DNA of 8,461 nucleotides from RBG-16-66-20 sp038040245 (GCA_038040245.1 JBBPIU010000122.1:1-8461), one strand, 5' to 3'. Counted from the first letter of the stretch, positions 1 to 4,989 are shown. Numbers and translations are program-made. Notes: generated from the sequence alone by a model not told the origin.

Positions 1-776
1 TCCTTGTTGCCGACCATGAAGCCGATGCGCCAGCCGGCCATGTTGTAGCTCTTCGACATGGTGAAGAACTCGACCGCCACGTCGCGCGCGCCGGGTACCT
101 GCATGATCGAGGGCGCACGATTGTCGACCCAGGCGCCATCGAAGCAGATGTCGGCATAGGCCAGGTCGTGCACCACCAGGATGTTGTGCTGGCGCGCGAG
201 CGCCACCACGCGCTCGAAGAAATCCAGCTCGACGCACATCGCCGTCGGGTTCGAGGGGAAACCGATGATCAGCATCTTCGGCTTCGGGAACAGCTCGCCG
301 ATGGCGCGCTCGAGCTCGGCGAAGAAATCCACGCCCGGCGTCATGCGCACCGAACGGATGTCGGCGCCGGCGATGATCGCGCCGTAAATGTGGATCGGGT
401 AGGACGGATTGGGCACCAGCACCGTATCGCCGCGCTCCAGCGTCGCCAGCATCAGGTGCGCGAGGCCTTCCTTCGAACCGATGGTGACGATCGCCTCGGA
501 ATCCATGTCGAGCTCGACCGCGTAGCGCCGCTGGTACCAGTCGCAGATCGCGCGCCGCAGGCGCGGGATGCCCTTGGAGACCGAATAGCCGTGCGTGTCC
601 TGCCGCTGCGCCGCCTCGACCAGCTTGTCGACGATGTGCTTCGGGGTCGGCCCGTCCGGGTTGCCCATGGACAGGTCAATGATGTCGTCGCCCCGGCGGC
701 GGGCCGTCATCTTCAACTCGTTGGTGATGTTGAAGACGTAGGGCGGAAGCCGCTTAATCCTTGAAAACTCGTGCAT
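1..776 (-). CDS. alaC: AlaC-type PLP-dependent aminotransferase (partial, C-terminus off the left edge)
   Basis: Class I/II (fold type I) aminotransferase of the AlaC alanine transaminase group, which moves an amino group between alanine and a 2-oxoacid in the cytoplasm. The first 258 codons are present; the family is usually about 400 residues, so roughly a third is missing. It starts MHEFSRIKRLPPYVFN and continues with SMGNPDGPTP, both typical of AlaC. Visible PLP-site elements are SNPT (N176), HDLAYAD (D204, Y207) and SKSYNMAGWR, whose lysine K242 should form the Schiff base with PLP. The ATG at 776 matches where homologues begin. No Shine-Dalgarno is seen, but an extended -10 lies just upstream. 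It is divergent from the vapBC-like pair. Close relatives such as LL-diaminopimelate or other alanine/aspartate aminotransferases cannot be fully excluded on substrate. Confidence 0.93.
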   Translation of the reverse strand, partial: MHEFSRIKRLPPYVFNITNELKMTARRRGDDIIDLSMGNPDGPTPKHIVDKLVEAAQRQDTHGYSVSKGIPRLRRAICDWYQRRYAVELDMDSEAIVTIGSKEGLAHLMLATLERGDTVLVPNPSYPIHIYGAIIAGADIRSVRMTPGVDFFAELERAIGELFPKPKMLIIGFPSNPTAMCVELDFFERVVALARQHNILVVHDLAYADICFDGAWVDNRAPSIMQVPGARDVAVEFFTMSKSYNMAGWRIGFMVGNK

Positions 777-782
777 TCCGGC

Positions 783-788
783 ATTCTA
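783..788 (-). promoter_or_regulatory. Extended -10 element for alaC
   Basis: On the minus strand TGCTAGAAT reads as an extended -10 (TGn plus TAGAAT, five of six matches to TATAAT). Six bases separate it from the alaC ATG at 776, so transcription would begin at or next to the start codon. I see no good -35 at 17 bp, as expected for extended -10 promoters. Confidence 0.5.
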
Positions 789-827
789 GCAGCGAACGCA
801 CGGCGCCCTTCCGGATGCGCGCTCGGC

Positions 828-860
828 TTGACATATGTCAGTCAGTGGCATAAGTTGACA
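828..860 (+). promoter_or_regulatory. Promoter/operator of the vapBC-like pair
   Basis: TTGACA (828-833) is a perfect -35 hexamer. It overlaps a perfect 12-bp palindrome, TGACATATGTCA (829-840). A third half-site, TGACA, lies at 856-860 just before the antitoxin ATG. A poor -10 (CATAAG, 849-854) sits 15 bp downstream of the -35. Palindromes over the promoter are the usual target of ribbon-helix-helix antitoxins, so this is probably the autoregulatory operator; that role is inferred. Confidence 0.55.
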
Positions 861-863
861 CAC

Positions 864-1073
864 ATGGAAAAGACTCAGGTGTATCTGCGCAAGGAAGAAC
901 TCGCGGCGCTGCGCGCGGCGGCGGCCCGCTCGGGACGCAGCGTCGCTGAACTGGTGCGCGAAGCGGTGCGCAAGGCGGTGCTGATGCCGCAGGCGCCCGG
1001 CCCCGTGGCGATCTGGGACGGCGAGCCGAGGCGCACGTCCATTGAGCACGACACGGTGCACGACGAGCGCTGA
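864..1073 (+). CDS. Ribbon-helix-helix (CopG/VapB-like) antitoxin
   Basis: A 69-residue protein. The N-terminal 37 residues fit a ribbon-helix-helix DNA-binding fold: a short strand TQVYL (4-8), helix A from about residue 10 to 23 and helix B SVAELVREAVRKAV (about 26-39). The rest is a proline-containing, charged tail expected to wrap the toxin. It should bind and neutralise the PIN toxin encoded next and repress its own operator at 828-860. The ATG at 864 is preferred over an in-frame ATG at 771, because the extra 31 residues do not resemble the family and would overlap the alaC start and the promoter. No Shine-Dalgarno is visible. The stop codon overlaps the toxin start by one base (TGATG), indicating translational coupling. 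The VapB role is assigned from fold plus partner. Confidence 0.82.
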   Translation: MEKTQVYLRKEELAALRAAAARSGRSVAELVREAVRKAVLMPQAPGPVAIWDGEPRRTSIEHDTVHDER

Positions 1074-1489
1074 TGCGCCAGCGCGAGCCGGCGTTCGTCG
1101 ACAGCGGCGCCTGGATCGCGCTCGCGCTTTCGCGCGATCCACTGCACGCGCAGGCGCGCGAACAGTGGGACATGCTGCAGGGCGCGGCCGCAAAACTGCA
1201 CACCTCGGTGCCGGTGGTCATCGAGACCTTCACCTTCCTCGAGCGCAACGCCAACCGGGACGTCGCGCTCGCGTGGAAAAACTCGATCACCAAGCCCGCA
1301 ATCGTGCGCATTCTCCCTTGCGAACTGCGCGACCTTGACCAGTCCTGGGAGTACTTCCGCCGCGGCGGCCTGCACAAGCTCTCCGCCGTGGACGCCACCA
1401 GTTTCACGATCATGAAGCGCGCCCGCATCGGACTCGCGTTCGCTTTCGACCACCATTTCGCGGCTGCCGGGTTCCGGCTGGTCGGCTGA
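1073..1489 (+). CDS. PIN-domain ribonuclease toxin (VapC-like)
   Basis: A 138-residue single PIN domain, the usual length for VapC toxins, which are metal-dependent endoribonucleases cutting tRNA, rRNA or mRNA. The four acidic positions of the active site can be placed: D10 in FVDSGAWIAL, E51 in VVIETFTFLE, D107 in SAVDATSF and D126 in FAFDHHF. Nothing is missing, so the toxin should be active when its antitoxin is lost. The ATG overlaps the antitoxin stop by one base and both genes form one transcript. The next gene starts 8 bp after the stop, so the module may also drive the downstream genes. The RNA target cannot be read from the sequence. Confidence 0.88.
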   Translation: MRQREPAFVDSGAWIALALSRDPLHAQAREQWDMLQGAAAKLHTSVPVVIETFTFLERNANRDVALAWKNSITKPAIVRILPCELRDLDQSWEYFRRGGLHKLSAVDATSFTIMKRARIGLAFAFDHHFAAAGFRLVG

Positions 1490-1497
1490 CCGGGCCC

Positions 1498-1866
1498 ATG
1501 AAGCTCCACGCCTCCGCCGCGAGCGCGCTGAACACTTTCTCCGGCTACGGCGAGGGCTTCGTGCTGGTCAACGGCCAGCGCCACGAGCGCAGCATCATCG
1601 TGATGCCGGAGCAGTTGGTGCCGTGGAGTGCCGCGTCCTTCGACGCCCTGGCGGAATCGGATTTCGATGTGCTCGCCGGCTTGGACCTGGAAGTCGTGAT
1701 CCTCGGCACCGGGCCGAAACTGCGCTTTCCGCATCCCCGCCTTACGCAGGCGCTGACGCGCAAGCGCATCGGCGTGGAGGCGATGGACCTGCAGGCCGCC
1801 TGCCGCACCTACAACATCCTGATGGCCGAGGAGCGCCGCGTCGCGGCGGCCCTGCTGTTCTCATGA
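1498..1866 (+). CDS. Mth938-like domain protein (DUF498/NDUFAF3 family)
   Basis: A 122-residue member of the Mth938/NDUFAF3 family. Family hallmarks are all present: YGEGFVLVNG (about 17-26), VMPEQLVPW (35-43), VVILGTGPKLRFPHP (65-79), the IGVEAMDLQAACRTYNILMA segment (90-109) and a final RRVAAALLFS. The mitochondrial relative NDUFAF3 helps assemble respiratory complex I; the bacterial role is not established, so no reaction is proposed. The start is 8 bp after the PIN toxin stop with no clear Shine-Dalgarno, suggesting coupling or readthrough from the toxin gene. The ATGA at 1863-1866 joins its stop to the next gene's start. This gene looks like part of the conserved backbone behind which the toxin-antitoxin pair was inserted. 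Confidence 0.87.
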   Translation: MKLHASAASALNTFSGYGEGFVLVNGQRHERSIIVMPEQLVPWSAASFDALAESDFDVLAGLDLEVVILGTGPKLRFPHPRLTQALTRKRIGVEAMDLQAACRTYNILMAEERRVAAALLFS

Positions 1867-2201
1867 GCCTGCCGAGTTTCTTTTATATTTTTGTTGCCGT
1901 CCTTCTGGGAACGGCCGCACAGCTATTCCTCAAGGCAGGTACGAACGCGGCGCCCGTTGACTTCAGGCTGGCGCTGGAACCGCGCATCCTGGCCGGCATC
2001 GGCTGCTACGCGGTGAGCCTCGTCGTCTGGATCCTGGCGCTGTCGAAAACGCCGGTCAGCGTCGCCTACCCGATGGTGTCGCTCGGCTTCGCGTTGAACG
2101 CCCTGCTCGCCTGGTGGCTGCTCGGCGAGGCGGTGACGCCAATGCGCATGGCAGGCATCGGCGTCATTATTGTCGGCGTTCTTCTCGTTGCGAGGTCGTA
2201 G
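1863..2201 (+). CDS. EamA/ArnE-like four-helix membrane transporter
   Basis: A 112-residue inner-membrane protein with four predicted helices at about 6-24, 42-60, 66-87 and 94-110. This is the size and layout of small multidrug-resistance and ArnE/ArnF half-transporters, which usually work as dimers. The TM1 motif AAQLFLKAG (Q20, K24), the VSVAYPMVSLGF signature of helix 3 and the LLGEAVTP turn (E89) point to the EamA/ArnE branch, whose members flip undecaprenyl-linked sugars or export small metabolites. The TM1 glutamate that couples proton export in EmrE-type pumps is absent, which argues against a classical drug pump. The start overlaps the previous stop (ATGA). Its first codons are AT-rich (TTC TTT TAT ATT TTT). 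Substrate unknown. Confidence 0.82.
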   Translation: MSLPSFFYIFVAVLLGTAAQLFLKAGTNAAPVDFRLALEPRILAGIGCYAVSLVVWILALSKTPVSVAYPMVSLGFALNALLAWWLLGEAVTPMRMAGIGVIIVGVLLVARS

Positions 2202-3244
2202 ATGAATCTTTTTCCTGGTTTTATAAGCAGAAGAATAAATACTTCAAAAGCAAGAATAAAACTCGTCACACGCGGAGACGGCCCGCCGGTGCTGCTGCTG
2301 CACGGCTACCCCGAAACGCACGCCATGTGGCACAAGGTCGCGCCCGCATTGGCGCGCGACTATACGGTGGTGTGCGCGGACCTGCGCGGCTACGGCGACT
2401 CCTCGAAGCCGAAGGGCCTGCCCGACCACTCGAACTATTCCAAACGCGCGATGGCGAAGGACATGGCCCAAGTGATGACCGCGCTGGGCCACCGCCGATT
2501 TCACGTCGCCGGCCACGACCGCGGCGCGCGCGTCGCGCACCGCCTCGCGCGCGACCACGGCAGTCGCGTGCGCTCGCTCACGGTGCTCGACATCTCGCCG
2601 ACGCTGAAGATGTACCAGAGCACCGACAAGGCCTTCGCCACCGCCTACTACCACTGGTTTTTCCTGATCCAGAAATTCCCGCTGCCCGNNNNNNNNNNNN
2701 NNNNNNNNNNNNNNNNNNNNNNNNNNNNNNNNNNNNNNNNNNNNNNNNNNNNNNNNNNNNNNNNNNNNNNNNNNNNNNNNNNNNNNNNTTCGCCACCGCC
2801 TACTACCACTGGTTTTTCCTGATCCAGAAATTCCCGCTGCCCGAAATGCTCCTTGCGCGGCAGGTGCCGCATTACATCATCGGCCGCATCGGGCGCGGCC
2901 CCGGCGGAATAAAGGTTTTTGAGAAAAAAGCCCTGGCCGAATATGTGCGCGCGTTCCGCAATCCGAAGACGATTCACGCCACCTGCGAGGACTACCGCGC
3001 CGCCGCGGGCATTGATCTGCTCCACGACAGGAAGGATTTGAGAACCAAGCTCAAAATGCCAGTCATGGTTCTGTGGGGCAAACAGGGCGTGATCGAACGC
3101 ATGTTCAAGCCGCTCTCCGACTGGCGCGAAGTGGCGAGGGACGTGCGCGGCCGCTCGCTCGACTGCGGCCACTTCTTGCCCGAGGAGAAACCCGAGGAGG
3201 TGCTGCGCGAGTTGCGCCGCTTCCTCGCGTCGTGCGCGAACTGA
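2202..3244 (+). CDS. Fluoroacetate/haloacetate dehalogenase-type alpha/beta hydrolase (split by an assembly gap)
   Basis: Coordinates span an artificial insertion: the 100 Ns plus one of two identical 55-bp copies. Removing those 155 bases leaves 888 bp, a clean 295-codon frame, the normal length for the family. These cytoplasmic enzymes hydrolyse the carbon-halogen bond of 2-haloacids. In the repaired numbering the full active site can be placed by comparison with fluoroacetate dehalogenases: nucleophile D106 and carboxylate-binding R107/R110 in GHDRGARVAHR, acid D130 in VLDISPT, H151-W152 (halide pocket) in YYHWFF, Y213 in CEDYRAAAG and catalytic H272 in CGHFLPEE. HGYPETH at 34-40 gives the oxyanion loop; Y36 stands where phenylalanine is common. 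The ATG directly follows the previous stop, with a GAGG 6 bp upstream (2192-2195). Another hydrolase activity remains possible. Confidence 0.85.
2634..2688 (+). repeat. 55-bp direct repeat, left copy (assembly artefact)
   Basis: Identical over 55 bases to 2789-2843. Both copies encode the same dehalogenase residues (145-162, FATAYYHWFFLIQKFPLP) and abut the N run exactly, as expected when two contigs sharing an end overlap are scaffolded instead of merged. Confidence 0.95.
2689..2788. other. Assembly gap, exactly 100 N
   Basis: A run of exactly 100 undetermined bases, the conventional placeholder for a gap of unknown length. It lies within the dehalogenase gene between two identical 55-bp segments, so the true gap length is probably negative (an overlap) and no sequence is missing. 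Confidence 0.98.
2789..2843 (+). repeat. 55-bp direct repeat, right copy (assembly artefact)
   Basis: Second copy of 2634-2688. Collapsing the two copies restores codon 163 (G from 2688 plus AA from 2844-2845, giving Glu) and the frame of the dehalogenase. Confidence 0.95.
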
Positions 3245-3566
3245 GCCGACCGTTGCGCTCTTCCTTCGGGGTCACAGTCAATGAGAATCCGGCAGCGTCG
3301 AGGATCGCCCTGAATGTGCGAAATTCCGGGTTGCCCTCCCAGGACAGCGTCTTGTAAAGCTGCTGCCGGTTGAGCCGCGTGCGCCGCGCAATGCTCGCGA
3401 TTCCGCCGTGCGCATCGGCAACCCGGCGCAGTGCAACCATGAATGCCGCGGGGTCTGCCTCTTCGGCGGCCGCAGTGAGGTACGCAGCCGCAAGCGCCGG
3501 ATCACACAAGCGCTTCAGCAGATAAGGTTCAGCTGGAACGGACGGCGGCACGGATCCTCTGCTCAT
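3105..3566 (-). CDS. HigA-like HTH antitoxin (addiction module antidote) with abnormal C-terminal extension
   Basis: A 153-codon frame. Residues 1 to about 100 match the putative addiction-module antidote family (TIGR02684 type): PAEPYLLKRLCDPALAAAYL, then AEEADPAAFMVALRRVADAHGG, then a helix-turn-helix SIARRTRLNRQQLYKTLSWEGNPEFRT ending in AGFSLTVTPKE. Such proteins normally end there. Here the frame continues about 50 more residues, rich in Arg, Ser and Ala, antisense to the last 140 bp of the dehalogenase. It would bind its operator and the partner toxin. The start at 3566 has a GGAGA 4 bp upstream; an in-frame ATG at 3623 lies deeper inside the toxin gene and adds residues unlike the family. 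It overlaps the toxin gene by 38 bp. The tail is probably non-native, following loss of the original stop. Confidence 0.75.
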   Translation of the reverse strand: MSRGSVPPSVPAEPYLLKRLCDPALAAAYLTAAAEEADPAAFMVALRRVADAHGGIASIARRTRLNRQQLYKTLSWEGNPEFRTFRAILDAAGFSLTVTPKEERNGRLSSRTTRGSGATRAAPPRVSPRARSGRSRASGRARPSPLRASRRAA

Positions 3567-3771
3567 AGTCTCTCCGGTATTTCCGGATTTCCAGAACACC
3601 TTCGCCCACCGGCTTGCAGTCACCGAACAGCCCCTGCCTCAGCCTGTCCAGCCTCACCTCGACCGCGGCGGCGACCCTGGGGTCCGTCAGCGAGGCCTGC
3701 CATTGCCGGAACGGCACACGCGATTCCGGGGTCTGGTAGAAACGCAATTGCCACGTCTCAGACGCGTGCAT
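3529..3771 (-). pseudogene. RelE/HigB-like toxin with apparent internal deletion
   Basis: An 80-residue frame whose first 58 residues match the RelE/HigB-like 'addiction module killer' family (TIGR02683 type): VPFRQWQASLTDPRVAAAVEVRLDRL, then GDCKPVGEGVLEIR. Family members are about 100-110 residues and continue with a GPGYR-(I/V)-YF strand, a hydrophobic LLLGGG strand and a TKxxQxxDI segment. None of that is present: EIRK jumps straight to YRRDYEQRIR, which resembles the usual C-terminal helix (xWADYKxRK). This looks like an in-frame deletion of about 25-35 codons removing the core that carries most RNase residues, so the toxin is probably inactive. The start at 3771 is the only ATG before an in-frame TAA. 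It is upstream of, and overlaps, the antitoxin gene. A shortened but working toxin cannot be excluded. Confidence 0.7.
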
Positions 3772-3807
3772 TGTCCGTTATAAACGACATCAAGTCAATT
3801 CCTCCTC
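3758..3807 (-). promoter_or_regulatory. Strong ribosome binding site with 10-codon leader ORF ahead of the HigB-like gene
   Basis: On the minus strand GAGGAGG (3801-3807) lies 10 bases before an ATG at 3788-3790, opening a frame of ten codons (MSFITDNARV) that stops at 3758, inside the toxin start region. The toxin ATG at 3771 is 29 bases from this site and has no good one of its own, so toxin translation may depend on the leader. The arrangement is seen; the role is inferred. Confidence 0.35.
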
Positions 3808-3892
3808 ACCAAAGTTGAACGCATGGACGCGTGCTATCGTTGACGCAGCGCCGAAATGCAGACTTTCTGTAACGAGTTTTTGCGGTGATTGA

Positions 3893-4069
3893 CGCGCGAT
3901 TGCAGTTTCCGGATTCGACTGCGCGGTAGATGCTTCATACGGCAAGAAAAGCTTCGCCTCCGACGCCGGGCGTGTCGCATTTCTTTTCGAGCTGTATCAG
4001 AAGTACACGAGCCTGTTGCCCAGTCAGCCGAAGGCACGCAAAGCCAGGCGAAATAGAAAAAAGCCCTGA
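3893..4069 (+). pseudogene. 3' remnant of an unidentified gene
   Basis: 58 sense codons lie between TGA (3890-3892) and TGA (4067-4069) with no ATG or GTG. Codons are mostly G/C-ending in the middle (GAC GCC GGG CGT GTC, TTC GAG CTG, CAG AAG TAC ACG AGC CTG). The product reads like a protein end: an amphipathic stretch GRVAFLFELYQKYTSLLP followed by a basic tail KARKARRNRKKP. I do not recognise the family. It may be the residue of a gene truncated when neighbouring modules were gained or lost; chance openness in GC-rich DNA is the alternative. Confidence 0.3.
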
Positions 4070-4106
4070 CCCATTTTTGCGGATTTCGCGGCATCCTTGA
4101 CCCCTA

Positions 4107-4156
4107 TTGGCCATGGTTGACACCGGCCAAATGGCGTCGCATCGGCAATAACGTTA
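4107..4156 (+). promoter_or_regulatory. Candidate operator/promoter of the MNT/HEPN pair
   Basis: TTGGCC (4107-4112) and GGCCAA (4125-4130) form a perfect inverted repeat around a consensus -35, TTGACA (4117-4122). A perfect 8-bp palindrome, TAACGTTA, follows at 4149-4156. No good -10 sits at the standard distance. The location 20-70 bp before the antitoxin gene fits an autoregulatory region, which is inferred. Confidence 0.35.
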
Positions 4157-4178
4157 CGATGAGGCCGTACACACTCAA

Positions 4179-4490
4179 ATGGTAACTCGCGAAAAAATCG
4201 AAGCAGCGGTTCGCATCCTGTTCGAAGCCGCTCGCCCGGCGCGCATCGTTCTGTTCGGATCGTACGCGCGCGGCGACGCGGGCGCGGATTCAGATCTCGA
4301 CTTTCTGGTGATCGAGCCTCGGGTCGAAGATCGCGCGCGGGAGATGGTGCGGCTGCGACGGTTGCTGCGTCCGCTGCGCATTCCCGCCGACGTTCTTGTT
4401 TATTCCTCGGAGGAAGTGGCGCGCTGGGGTGATCAACCCGGAACTGCACTGTACTGGGCCTTGCGCGAAGGCAAGGACGTCCATGCCTGA
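4179..4490 (+). CDS. MNT-domain nucleotidyltransferase antitoxin (MntA-like)
   Basis: A 103-residue minimal nucleotidyltransferase of the DNA polymerase beta superfamily. The catalytic signature GSX10DXD is exact: G27-S28 in LFGSYARGD, then D39-L-D41 in SDLDFLV; a third acidic residue may be D71 in IPADVLV. In studied MNT/HEPN modules this protein acts as antitoxin by transferring AMP to a tyrosine of the HEPN toxin. The following gene is a HEPN protein overlapping by 8 bp, which supports the pairing. The start at 4179 has only a distant GAGG (4161-4164); an 8-codon ORF (MRPYTLKW, from 4159) overlaps this start and may couple translation. Codon use resembles the surroundings. Confidence is high for the fold, moderate for the AMPylating role. 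Confidence 0.88.
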   Translation: MVTREKIEAAVRILFEAARPARIVLFGSYARGDAGADSDLDFLVIEPRVEDRAREMVRLRRLLRPLRIPADVLVYSSEEVARWGDQPGTALYWALREGKDVHA

Positions 4491-4884
4491 GGCGAGTGTC
4501 GCCCGCCTGATGCTCGCGGCGGCCCGCCGGGACGAACAGGCCTATCGCGCGCTTGTAGCGCTACCTGACATGAATGACGCGGTGATTGGCTTTCATGCCT
4601 ACCAGTGTGTTGAAAAGGCGCTGAAAGGAGTCCTCGCGCATAAGGCTGTCATATTCCGGCGTACCCACGACATTGCGGAACTGCTCGATCTGTTGACTGA
4701 CGCCGGAGTCGATTCCCCGCCGCACGAAGACAAGCTGGATGAACTCAACCCATTCGCGGTGGAAGCGCGCTATGGACTGACAGACCCCGGCCGGATCGAT
4801 CGCGATGCAACGACGCTCATGGTCGGCGCCTTACTCGTCTGGGCCGAAGACCAGCTTTCGAAGCCTGCGACTACAGTCAGGTGA
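4483..4884 (+). CDS. HEPN-domain protein, partner of the MNT nucleotidyltransferase
   Basis: A 133-residue helical HEPN-domain protein (PF05168 type). The signature helix is GFHAYQCVEKALKGVLAHK (36-54), followed by FRRTHDIAELLDLL (58-71) and ARYGLTD (95-101), as in many HEPN partners of minimal nucleotidyltransferases. HEPN toxins of the HepT group are RNases using an R-X4-6-H motif; I cannot find that motif in a suitable place here, so this protein belongs to the class without the canonical catalytic pair or acts differently. The ATG at 4483 is chosen because it overlaps the antitoxin end by 8 bp and gives a normal length; an in-frame ATG at 4396 would add 29 residues antisense in character. 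It forms one operon with the upstream gene. Confidence 0.84.
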   Translation: MPEASVARLMLAAARRDEQAYRALVALPDMNDAVIGFHAYQCVEKALKGVLAHKAVIFRRTHDIAELLDLLTDAGVDSPPHEDKLDELNPFAVEARYGLTDPGRIDRDATTLMVGALLVWAEDQLSKPATTVR

Positions 4885-4989
4885 AAACGAAAAAAAGCCC
4901 AGAAAATCAATCCACTAGAAATCCCAGGGGCGCCGCTTGCAGAGGCAACAAAAAACGTGTCCAATGAATGCGTTGCATTGCATAGCTGA

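Larger units (their letters stand above)
3772..4178. other. 407-bp spacer between the HigBA-like and MNT/HEPN pairs
   Basis: This stretch has no intact gene I can support. It holds the leader and ribosome site of the toxin gene (left end), a 58-codon start-less open frame at 3893-4069 with coding-like codon use, and inverted repeats near 4107-4156 ahead of the nucleotidyltransferase. Minus-strand open frames here (3834-4094 and 3935-4123) have unlikely compositions and no recognisable family. No convincing terminator hairpin was found. Confidence 0.6.

Noticed and set aside
168..764. A 198-codon plus-strand frame inside alaC
   Set aside because: Antisense to a clear aminotransferase; the product is Arg/Asp/His-rich with no recognisable domain.
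771..863. N-terminal extension of the antitoxin from an ATG at 771
   Set aside because: It would run through the promoter and palindrome and overlap the alaC start. The ribbon-helix-helix fold begins right after the methionine at 864.
838..1734. Long minus-strand frames opposite the vapBC-like and Mth938-like genes
   Set aside because: Low-complexity Arg/Ala/Ser products, out-competed by plus-strand genes with exact family motifs and overlapping starts and stops.
2634..2843. Two 55-bp direct repeats as attachment sites or target duplications of a mobile element
   Set aside because: They are identical coding sequence abutting a 100-N placeholder. Collapsing them restores the reading frame, so they are an assembly artefact.
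3834..4094. An 86-codon minus-strand frame in the spacer
   Set aside because: Composition (Arg, Ser, Cys, Trp) and lack of a ribosome site or family resemblance make it unlikely; the plus strand is more coding-like at 3893-4069.
4885..4920. Terminator after the HEPN gene
   Set aside because: There is an A-rich run but no GC-rich stem before a T-run on the plus strand.
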